Below are positions 23,322-28,817 of a stretch of DNA of 28,817 bases, piece after piece. Both the position numbers and the translations under genes were made by a program. The notes under the pieces are model-generated. The model worked only from the letters and a program-made list of their open reading frames with translations, did no database searches and had not been told where the DNA came from. Within the stretch, counting starts at the first letter, position 1. The number at the start of each line of letters is the position of its first letter. The DNA comes from Anaeroplasmataceae bacterium (GTDB lineage Bacteria > Bacillota_I > Bacilli_A > Acholeplasmatales > JAEDCM01), in NCBI GenBank assembly GCA_016294165.1, contig JAEDCM010000022.1:1-28817 (forward strand), read 5' to 3'.

Positions 23322-24335
23322 ATGAAGGTATTGATTTACTCTGAATCTCAAAAAATGTTAAAAAAAAGTGGGATTGGAAGAGCATATTATCATCAACAAC
23401 AAGCTTTAAAGCTTAATAATATTGAGTATACATTAGATCCGAAGGATAGCTTTGATGTTGTTCATATCAATACAGTATTTAAAAAGAGCTATAAATTCAT
23501 GAAAAAAATGCAAAAGAAAAACATTCCGGTGGTTGTTCATGGGCATAGCACAGTTGAGGATTTTAGAAATTCCTTTAGATGCTGGAAATTAATTGCACCA
23601 TGGTTTAAAAAATGCCTATTTAGAATGTATTCTAATGCAGATATCATGGTTACCCCAACATATTATTCAAAGAGACTTCAAGAAAACTATCCAAATGTTA
23701 ATTGTGAAATTATTCCTGTAAGCAATGGGATTGATTTAACAAGATTTAACAACAACTATACCAAAGAAGAACTAGACGAAGTGAGACAAAAATATAATCT
23801 AGGCAATTCAAAAATAGTTATGGGAATTGGATTATTCTTTGAACGTAAGGGACTACATGATTTTATTGAAATAGCTAAAAGTATGCCAGATGTAAAATTT
23901 ATTTGGTTTGGCCAAAAATATAAGGTATTAACAACCAGTAAAATTGTTAAAGCCATTAAAAATAAACCAGATAATATGATATTTCCAGGCTATGTTCCTG
24001 CCGATGTGATTAGTAAAATGCTCACTTTATCATCTTGTTTCTTTTTCCCAAGCTATGAGGAAACCGAAGGAATAGTAGTATTAGAAGCATTAGCTAATAA
24101 AACACCATTATTGGTAAGAGACATCCCAGTGTTTGACTGGATTGAAAAGGACAAGGAATGTCTTAAAGGAAAGGATAATGAAGACTTCAAAAATAAAATT
24201 CAATATTTAATCGATAATGATAATACAGAAATGGTTAATAATGGATATTTAAAGGTTAGCGAAAGATCATTAGATAAGGTTGGAAAACAATTAGAAGATG
24301 TTTATAAAAAAGCATTGGCTCTTAAAGGGAAATAA
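23322..24335 (+). CDS. glycosyltransferase family 4 (337 aa)
   Basis: A GT-B fold retaining enzyme. The N-terminal Rossmann domain has GIGRAYYHQQ (17-26) and VVHGHSTVEDFRNSF (71-85); the nucleotide-sugar domain begins at VMGIGLFFERKGLHDF (166-181) and contains the E-x7-E motif E247 to E255 (EETEGIVVLEA). This wording is close to the diacylglycerol glucosyltransferases that make glycolipids in Acholeplasma and other Firmicutes (alMGS/DGS, LafA type), which suggests membrane glycolipid synthesis, but sugar and acceptor are inference. No membrane span is seen; such enzymes are peripheral. It begins two bases after the mscL stop, so both are in one transcript. Its stop lies inside the following terminator. 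Confidence 0.88.
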   Translation: MKVLIYSESQKMLKKSGIGRAYYHQQQALKLNNIEYTLDPKDSFDVVHINTVFKKSYKFMKKMQKKNIPVVVHGHSTVEDFRNSFRCWKLIAPWFKKCLFRMYSNADIMVTPTYYSKRLQENYPNVNCEIIPVSNGIDLTRFNNNYTKEELDEVRQKYNLGNSKIVMGIGLFFERKGLHDFIEIAKSMPDVKFIWFGQKYKVLTTSKIVKAIKNKPDNMIFPGYVPADVISKMLTLSSCFFFPSYEETEGIVVLEALANKTPLLVRDIPVFDWIEKDKECLKGKDNEDFKNKIQYLIDNDNTEMVNNGYLKVSERSLDKVGKQLEDVYKKALALKGK

Positions 24336-24357
24336 GAAATTCTTATTTCCTTTTTTG
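24328..24357 (+). terminator. terminator of the mscL-GT4 operon
   Basis: Arms GGAAATAAGAA (24328-24338) and TTCTTATTTCC (24340-24350) are exact complements, followed by six T residues (24351-24356). In practice the centre opens as the loop. Confidence 0.88.
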
Positions 24358-24390
24358 TTTATCATTCATATACTAATTTGGGGTGAGGAT

Positions 24391-25074
24391 TTGTTTTATT
24401 CAATAATTGGTATTTCCTTTATTTTTATGATGAATGTTTTAGGATCGCTACTTGCATTGCTAGATAAAAAAAGCAAGTATAAGGATTTATATAATGGAAT
24501 GGCTGCTGGAATTATGATTAGCGCATCATTTTTTTCATTGTTACTTCCAGCATCGGGATTTAATCTCAAATATGGGTGGCTTATCATTACCATAGGCTTT
24601 TTATTAGGAAGTCTAATGATCTATTTTTTTGATAAGAAAAATAAAGAAGAAAAAGTCTTATATGCTATTACTATTCATAATATACCAGAAGGCCTATCAG
24701 TTGGCTTAGCATTTGGCTTAGGAATGTACAATAATAATCTTCATGAGTTATATTTAGCATTAGGCCTTGCAATTGGAATAGGAATTCAAAACATCTTAGA
24801 AACTATTGGATTGGTTTTGATTTTAAGAGGTAAATACAATCAAAAAAAATCGTTTATATTATCGATGTTAAGTGGGGCAGTTGAGCCATTTTTTGCGATT
24901 ATTGGATTATGGCTATCACTATATATAAATAATAGCCTGCCATTATTTTTGTCAATAGCAGCAGGCTCAATGATTTATGTTGTAATTGATGAACTTACAC
25001 CTGAAAATAAAAATGGCAAATTAGGATTTGTTATTGGTTTTATTTTTATGATGATGTTAGATTTAGCGTTTTAA
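24391..25074 (+). CDS. ZIP-family metal transporter, GufA-like (227 aa)
   Basis: A seven- to eight-span ZIP permease for Zn2+, Fe2+ or Mn2+ uptake. The metal-site helix carries HNIPEGLSVGLAFG (about residues 103-116). The following metal helix reads IQNILETIGLVL where GufA relatives usually have QNxPEG, so its Pro and Gly are lost although the Glu is kept. TTG 24391 is chosen because GGGGTGAGG (24380-24388) lies immediately upstream and the first helix starts right after it (MFYSIIGISFIF); an upstream frame extends into the GT4 gene across its terminator and is not supported. The 3' end overlaps the end of recJ, which is transcribed towards it. Confidence 0.85.
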   Translation: MFYSIIGISFIFMMNVLGSLLALLDKKSKYKDLYNGMAAGIMISASFFSLLLPASGFNLKYGWLIITIGFLLGSLMIYFFDKKNKEEKVLYAITIHNIPEGLSVGLAFGLGMYNNNLHELYLALGLAIGIGIQNILETIGLVLILRGKYNQKKSFILSMLSGAVEPFFAIIGLWLSLYINNSLPLFLSIAAGSMIYVVIDELTPENKNGKLGFVIGFIFMMMLDLAF

Positions 25075-26633
25075 AAAATCTCATTAACAAAACCCTTATA
25101 TTCTAATGTGTTTCGATATACTTCTCTTTTAACATCAAAGGAAAATCTAATATAATCGCTATTGATAATCTTGTTAAAAACAATAAATGATTCATCAAAA
25201 TTATTAACTTTCATTTTAAATGTCGTATGTTTATTTTGAATAACTACTTTTTCATGGATAAAGCCTTCTAGATAGAATAAAGGTCTAACTAGCCCAGGCC
25301 CAAAAGGTTCAAGAGTAGTTAATTTATTATAGGTATCCTTAAAAGAAGAATAACGATATTCTAATAAATTAATCGTTGGTTCATAATGATAATCTATCTT
25401 TGAAAGGTTTGTTCTGAAGATATTAAACTCATCGATATTATTAAAACTTAACCCGAGAGCTTGCTTATGACCACCATAACTTAAATAGGTTTTTGGTAAA
25501 GAGTTTGTTGTTAATTCAAGAATATCAAAATCACCAACACTTCGAGCACTACCCTTAATAATCCCGTTATTATTTGTGAATACGAAGGTTGGTTTTTTCG
25601 TTTTATCAGTAATATTTCCAGCTACAATTCCCAAGATGCCCTCATTTAAATCCTCAATATAAATAACATTGATGGAAGAATCATCTAAAACAACCTTATC
25701 AATAGCCTCTTTGGTGATTTTTCTTCTTTCTTCATTTATTTCAAATATTTTTTGAACATTGTTATTACCATTAATGAACAAATCGACAACTATTGAAGCT
25801 TTTGATAAACGACCTGGAGCATTGATAAGTGGAATAAGCTTATATGATAATTCAATAGCGTTTGTATCATTTAATTTAAGCTTATTTAAAAGCTTATTTA
25901 ATCCTTCATTATAAATATCTTTTTTATTTATTCGACTAATAAAATTCTTAACTAATTTACTATTAAAGTTATAGAGTGGCATAACATCAGCAATAGTCGC
26001 AATAGCTGCTAATTCATATAACTCATACATTAAACTTTTATCACTAATATCTTTAGATTTTAAATATCCATAGCATAATACTAAAGCTGTAAAAGCCCCA
26101 CAAATACCTTCATTGATTAAATCTTGATTGTAATGGGGATTAAAAATTAAACAGTTTGGAAGGTTATCTAGATCAACCTCATGATGATCAGTCACAATAA
26201 CATCTAATCCTAAAGAAATCGCATAATCAACCTCTTTTTTGCTTTTTATTCCATTATCTACGGTGATGATTACATCAGCATTTTTCTTAATTGCTTCATC
26301 AATTAGATTGGTATTTATTCCATATCCATCAGTATTGCGATCACCAATTATATAATCACAATCAATATTAAGATATCTTAAAAAAATAATCATAATAGAT
26401 GTAGCACAAACACCATCCGCATCATAATCACCAATGATTATTACTTTTTTATTTTTAAAGGAATCTATTTTGGCGTTAAAAAGCTCATAACCCTTAAAAA
26501 AGAACGGAAAGTCAATTTTAGCTATTTTTTGATAATCACTTGATGTTTTAATATTGTTAAACCATAGAACATGATTAAGAAGATCATCATTAAAAATATT
26601 TTCGCCTTTTTCTAATTTCAGGTTTATTTTCAT
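25071..26633 (-). CDS. recJ: single-stranded-DNA-specific 5'-3' exonuclease RecJ (520 aa)
   Basis: A DHH/DHHA1 phosphoesterase acting on single-stranded DNA in RecF-type recombination and mismatch repair. Motif I IIGDYDADGVCA (66-77), motif II TVDNG (124-128), motif III DHHE (149-152), motif IV ATIADVMPL (about 216-224), then the DHHA1 part with GSARSVGDFDILE and GGHKQALGLSF (about residues 360-400), and an OB-fold start LEPFGPGLVRPLF (about 447-459). It is shorter than Bacillus RecJ (about 780), lacking the C-terminal extension, and close to the core length. GAGGTGAT (26644-26637) precedes ATG 26633. It ends tail to tail with the ZIP gene, overlapping by four bases, with no separate terminator visible. 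Confidence 0.92.
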   Translation of the reverse strand: MKINLKLEKGENIFNDDLLNHVLWFNNIKTSSDYQKIAKIDFPFFFKGYELFNAKIDSFKNKKVIIIGDYDADGVCATSIMIIFLRYLNIDCDYIIGDRNTDGYGINTNLIDEAIKKNADVIITVDNGIKSKKEVDYAISLGLDVIVTDHHEVDLDNLPNCLIFNPHYNQDLINEGICGAFTALVLCYGYLKSKDISDKSLMYELYELAAIATIADVMPLYNFNSKLVKNFISRINKKDIYNEGLNKLLNKLKLNDTNAIELSYKLIPLINAPGRLSKASIVVDLFINGNNNVQKIFEINEERRKITKEAIDKVVLDDSSINVIYIEDLNEGILGIVAGNITDKTKKPTFVFTNNNGIIKGSARSVGDFDILELTTNSLPKTYLSYGGHKQALGLSFNNIDEFNIFRTNLSKIDYHYEPTINLLEYRYSSFKDTYNKLTTLEPFGPGLVRPLFYLEGFIHEKVVIQNKHTTFKMKVNNFDESFIVFNKIINSDYIRFSFDVKREVYRNTLEYKGFVNEIF

Positions 26634-26648
26634 ATAATCACCTCATGT

Positions 26649-26665
26649 CTATGATTATATCATAG
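26649..26665. promoter_or_regulatory. dyad between divergent recJ and marR-type promoters
   Basis: CTATGATTATATCATAG is a perfect 7-3-7 dyad. It contains the minus-strand extended -10 of recJ (TGATATAAT, 26662-26654) and ends one base before the -35 of the MarR gene. Size and symmetry fit a MarR-family operator. Confidence 0.6.
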
Positions 26666-26666
26666 T

Positions 26667-26696
26667 TTGACAGAAAAGATAGAATAATGCTATAAT
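26667..26696 (+). promoter_or_regulatory. promoter of the MarR-M50 operon
   Basis: TTGACA (26667-26672), 18 bases, TATAAT (26691-26696): both boxes are consensus. The start codon follows at 26713 after AGGTGAT. Confidence 0.85.
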
Positions 26697-26712
26697 ATTT
26701 TCAGGTGATTAT

Positions 26713-27135
26713 ATGTTAGACTTTGAACAAGAAATAGTTAAAATGATTAAACAAATAGAAGATAGTATTAATTTAAGCCTAGAAAGAGCTTTTAAGAGAC
26801 AAGGTCTAACGTTAGCTCAAGGTGGATTGCTAATTTTATTATATAAAATGGGTGATTTAAAGATTAGTGAGATTAGCTCAATTTTGCAAAAGGGCAATAA
26901 TACAATTAGCCAATTATGTGATAGATTAGAAAGATTATCTTTAGTAAAAAGAATTAAAGATTTAGATGACAAACGCATTGTATATGTTCATCTAGAGGAT
27001 GAAGCAAGAATAAAAATTGAAGACATAGCCAAAATAGAAACATCAAATATCAAATTTAGTAAATCTGATGAGGAGATTATTATGAATGGTTTAAAATGTC
27101 TTTTAAAATGTGTAACGGGGGATAATAATGAGTGA
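26713..27135 (+). CDS. MarR-family transcriptional regulator (140 aa)
   Basis: A winged-helix dimer-forming regulator of typical length. The recognition region is LKISEISSILQKGNNTISQL (about 55-74), followed by CDRLERLSLVKRIKDLDDKR (75-94), the wing with the conserved D-D-K-R, and IVYVHLEDEA. Flanking helices (1-30 and 105-138) would form the dimer interface. Two Cys residues lie near the C-terminus (CLLKC, about 129-133) and might sense oxidants, as in OhrR or related proteins, but this is speculation. The dyad at 26649-26665 is a likely autoregulatory site that would also touch recJ. It overlaps the M50 protease gene by eight bases. Confidence 0.88.
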   Translation: MLDFEQEIVKMIKQIEDSINLSLERAFKRQGLTLAQGGLLILLYKMGDLKISEISSILQKGNNTISQLCDRLERLSLVKRIKDLDDKRIVYVHLEDEARIKIEDIAKIETSNIKFSKSDEEIIMNGLKCLLKCVTGDNNE

Positions 27136-27772
27136 AATAATTGAGTATGGATTGATATTTTTAGCGATTGTATTCGCGATTACTGTTCATGAATTTGCCC
27201 ATGGGTTAACATCAGTAATGTTTGGTGATCCAACACCAAAGTTTGAAAAACGATTGTCTTTAAATCCCATCAAGCACTTAGATGTCGTTGGAACTTTATG
27301 TTTACTATTTTTCCAATTTGGATGGGGTAAACCAGTAAGAGTTGATTTATCATATTATAAGAATCCTAAACAAGGAATGTTTTATGTATCACTAGCAGGA
27401 CCTTTATCAAATTTTATTTTTGGATTTATTGCGATGCTTATATTATCAATATTTACTAATAATACCACGATATATGTAGGAAGTTTTAACCATGGAGTAT
27501 ATTTATTCTTATATTATTTAGTGATTATAAACATTGGGTTGGCGGTATTTAATTTAATTCCCATTCCTCCGCTAGATGGTTCAAAAATGCTTGGGGCCTT
27601 TTTAAGTGAGGAAAAATATTATAAATTATTAAGGTTTGAACAATATGGAATAATTGTTTTATTATTACTTTTATATATACCTTTCTTTAATGATAGCTTA
27701 TATAAGATTCAAATTGGCGTCTTTGATTTATATCAAGAGATTGTTTATAAAATTTTAGGTTACTCTTATTGA
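27128..27772 (+). CDS. site-2 protease family (peptidase M50) membrane protein (214 aa)
   Basis: An intramembrane zinc metalloprotease of the small PDZ-less group. The zinc-binding HEFAH (21-25) lies in the first membrane helix and the third ligand, D150, in NLIPIPPLDGSK (143-153), the family's second motif; AGPLSNFIFG (90-99) is the usual intervening helix. Five or so membrane spans are visible. Members of this group cleave membrane-bound substrates, often sporulation or stress regulators, but most small PDZ-less forms have no known target. Its start lies inside the end of the MarR gene, so its expression follows that regulator. Its TGA stop overlaps the -35 box of the next promoter. Confidence 0.9.
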   Translation: MSEIIEYGLIFLAIVFAITVHEFAHGLTSVMFGDPTPKFEKRLSLNPIKHLDVVGTLCLLFFQFGWGKPVRVDLSYYKNPKQGMFYVSLAGPLSNFIFGFIAMLILSIFTNNTTIYVGSFNHGVYLFLYYLVIINIGLAVFNLIPIPPLDGSKMLGAFLSEEKYYKLLRFEQYGIIVLLLLLYIPFFNDSLYKIQIGVFDLYQEIVYKILGYSY

Positions 27773-27820
27773 CAATTATTATTATTATGATATAATCTTA
27801 TTGAAAATGATTATCAATAA
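27769..27820 (+). promoter_or_regulatory. promoter with Fur-type box for the Fur-family regulator and rubrerythrin
   Basis: TTGACA (27769-27774), 16 bases, extended TGATATAAT (27788-27796). Immediately downstream is TGAAAATGATTATCA (27802-27816), one mismatch from the 7-1-7 Fur box TGATAATnATTATCA, within a longer dyad TTATTGA...TCAATAA (27798-27820). It covers the expected transcription start, the position for autorepression. Confidence 0.8.
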
Positions 27821-27830
27821 GGTGATTTTT

Positions 27831-28205
27831 ATGGAAAGAAATACGAAACAAAAAAAACTTATATTAGATAACATTTGTAATCGTTATGACCATCCAACAA
27901 GTGAAATGATCTATAATGATTTAAAAAAAGAAAATGATTCGATTGGTTTAGCTACTATTTATCGGGCTTTAAAATCATTAACTGATGCTGGAATAATCCA
28001 AAAGATTAATACGGATAAAAGTGCCCATTATGATTACAATCGTCATAATCATTGTCATTTGATTTGTAATAAGTGTCAAAAGATTATTGATGTAAAGCTT
28101 GATGATATATTTGTAAAAAATATCATTGATGATTTTGAAATTGAAAAAACAGGCTTACAGATAAATGGAATATGTAAGGACTGTAAAATAAAGGGAGGAA
28201 ATTAA
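27831..28205 (+). CDS. Fur/PerR-family metal-dependent repressor (124 aa)
   Basis: A dimeric winged-helix repressor. DNA-binding helices: TSEMIYNDL and SIGLATIYRALKSL (about 37-50). The regulatory metal site has HYDYN (66-70) and RHNHCH (71-76); the structural zinc site has C79 and C82 (CNKC) and C115 and C118 (CKDC). Both PerR and Fur have this layout. Adjacency to rubrerythrin argues for PerR, whereas the TGA...TCA box ends are Fur-like, so the exact metal is left open. ATG 27831 is preferred because AAGGTGAT (27819-27826) precedes it; an upstream TTG lies within the operator. Rubrerythrin starts three bases after its stop, making a regulator-target operon. Confidence 0.9.
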   Translation: MERNTKQKKLILDNICNRYDHPTSEMIYNDLKKENDSIGLATIYRALKSLTDAGIIQKINTDKSAHYDYNRHNHCHLICNKCQKIIDVKLDDIFVKNIIDDFEIEKTGLQINGICKDCKIKGGN

Positions 28206-28207
28206 AT

Positions 28208-28741
28208 ATGGAATTAAAAGGAACAAAAACAGAAAAAAATTTACAAGCTGCATTTGCAGGAGAATCACAAGCAAGAAACAAGTACACTTATTTTGCAAGT
28301 GTTGCTAAAAAAGAAGGATATCAACAAATTGCTGCAATTTTTGAAGAAACTGCAAATAATGAAAAAGAACATGCTAAATTATGGTTCAAGGCTTTAGGTG
28401 AATTAGGAACTACAGCTCAAAACTTATTAGCTGCTGCTGAAGGTGAAAACTATGAGTGGACTGATATGTATGAGCAATTCGCTAAAGATGCTGAAGAAGA
28501 AGGATTTAAAGCATTAGCTGCCCAATTCAGAGCTGTTGCAAAAATCGAAAAAGCTCATGAGGAAAGATATCGTAAGCTTTTAAGCAATGTTGAAATGCAA
28601 CAAGTATTTGAAAAAGCTGAAGAAACAATGTGGGAATGCCGCAATTGTGGACATCTAGTTATTGGTAAAAAAGCTCCTAAGGTTTGTCCAGTTTGCTTCC
28701 ATGAACAAAGCTACTTCGAAGTTAGAAAAGAAAACTATTAA
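28208..28741 (+). CDS. rbr: rubrerythrin (177 aa)
   Basis: A cytoplasmic peroxidase of anaerobes. The ferritin-like four-helix part holds the di-iron ligands: E in FAGESQARNKY (about 19), E in FEETANNEKEHAKLW (about 46-54, with ExxH), then EKAHEERY (about 117-124) in the last helix. The C-terminal rubredoxin domain has MWECRNCG and PKVCPVC, two Cys-x2-Cys knuckles binding one iron, and carries electrons to the di-iron site. Length is slightly under the usual 190. GGGAGG (28193-28198) precedes ATG 28208. It follows the Fur/PerR-type gene in the same operon. Codons look more restricted than in the neighbours, consistent with high expression. Confidence 0.95.
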   Translation: MELKGTKTEKNLQAAFAGESQARNKYTYFASVAKKEGYQQIAAIFEETANNEKEHAKLWFKALGELGTTAQNLLAAAEGENYEWTDMYEQFAKDAEEEGFKALAAQFRAVAKIEKAHEERYRKLLSNVEMQQVFEKAEETMWECRNCGHLVIGKKAPKVCPVCFHEQSYFEVRKENY

Positions 28742-28770
28742 AATGATTTAAAGGAAACTATTATGAAGTG

Positions 28771-28817
28771 AACCCCTTAAGTTGGACTAGAGAAATCTAG
28801 AAAAACTTAGGGGGTTT
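28771..28817 (+). terminator. hairpin after rubrerythrin, probable terminator
   Basis: Arms AACCCCTTAAGTT (28771-28783) and AACTTAGGGGGTT (28804-28816) pair over 13 positions with one G-T, with an inner CTAGA/TCTAG stem. The window ends at the start of a T run, so the tail cannot be judged. The sequence also resembles the terminal repeats of some IS3-family elements. Confidence 0.65.

Noticed and set aside
26717..27135. OhrR-type peroxide sensor identity for the MarR protein
   Set aside because: OhrR needs a reactive Cys near its N-terminus; the only close Cys pair is at the C-terminus, so no specific identity was assigned.
1..28817. Mycoplasma-type code with TGA as Trp
   Set aside because: TGA ends several intact genes at the expected length, and Trp is encoded by TGG.
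1..28817. CRISPR array, tRNA, rRNA or replication origin
   Set aside because: No regularly spaced repeats with unique spacers, no cloverleaf-like sequence with the conserved loops, and no DnaA-box cluster were seen. The only tandem repeat is the two-copy 17-bp array at 7111-7150.

Overview
The window is AT-rich DNA in a typical low-GC Firmicutes style: AAGGAG- or GGTGAT-type ribosome sites a few bases before most starts, TTGACA/TATAAT promoters often with an extended TGnTATAAT -10, and U-tailed hairpin terminators. TGA is a stop codon here (alaR-like gene, M50 protease, CDP-alcohol phosphotransferase), so this is standard bacterial code and not the Mycoplasma code. A flavodiiron protein, a rubrerythrin, an alaR-alaT-like pair (yugG-yugH order of Bacillus), a PerR/Fur regulator and a cytoplasmic pectinesterase-type protein suggest an anaerobic, probably gut-associated member of the Bacilli/Erysipelotrichia-Mollicutes neighbourhood. 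That taxonomic statement is inference.

Region 1 (about 1-10,040) is an accessory island. It holds a frameshifted YhcG/DUF1016 PD-(D/E)XK nuclease gene, a minus-strand HNH endonuclease plus small SAM methyltransferase pair, an IS110-family transposase remnant, a membrane-anchored protein of unknown function, a membrane-tethered DUF4375 (DMP19-like) protein, two AAA ATPases of the DUF4143 type each with its own elaborate repeat at the promoter, a small membrane protein, and a 5'-truncated ABC-exporter ATPase. A 78-bp direct repeat (4693-4770 and 8603-8680) brackets the DUF4375/ATPase block and shows that the island has been rearranged by recombination.

Region 2 (about 10,060-16,700) holds a membrane glycosyltransferase of the synthase type (GT2) with a YjdF/DUF2238-like membrane protein, a separately promoted membrane-anchored extracytoplasmic protein, an AEC-family permease, another ABC-exporter relic (C-terminal tail only), a CDP-alcohol phosphotransferase, and a three-gene operon of DUF2975-like membrane protein, Xre-type HTH regulator and a HEPN-like protein.

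Region 3 (about 16,800-28,817) looks like ordinary chromosome: flavodiiron O2/NO reductase, divergent alaR-alaT-like operon, a pectinesterase-family protein translationally coupled to a large orphan protein, mscL, a GT4 glycosyltransferase, a ZIP metal transporter, recJ, a MarR regulator overlapping an M50 protease, and a Fur/PerR-family regulator followed by rubrerythrin. The two ends of this region (flavodiiron protein, Fur-family regulator and rubrerythrin) share an oxygen-defence theme.

No tRNA, rRNA, CRISPR array or replication origin was seen. The most unusual items are the paired DUF4143 ATPases with promoter-overlapping dyads, the DUF1016 gene split at an A7 slippery heptamer, the HNH-methyltransferase cassette, the HTH-HEPN overlap, and the cytoplasmic pectinesterase coupled to a 670-residue protein of no recognised family.
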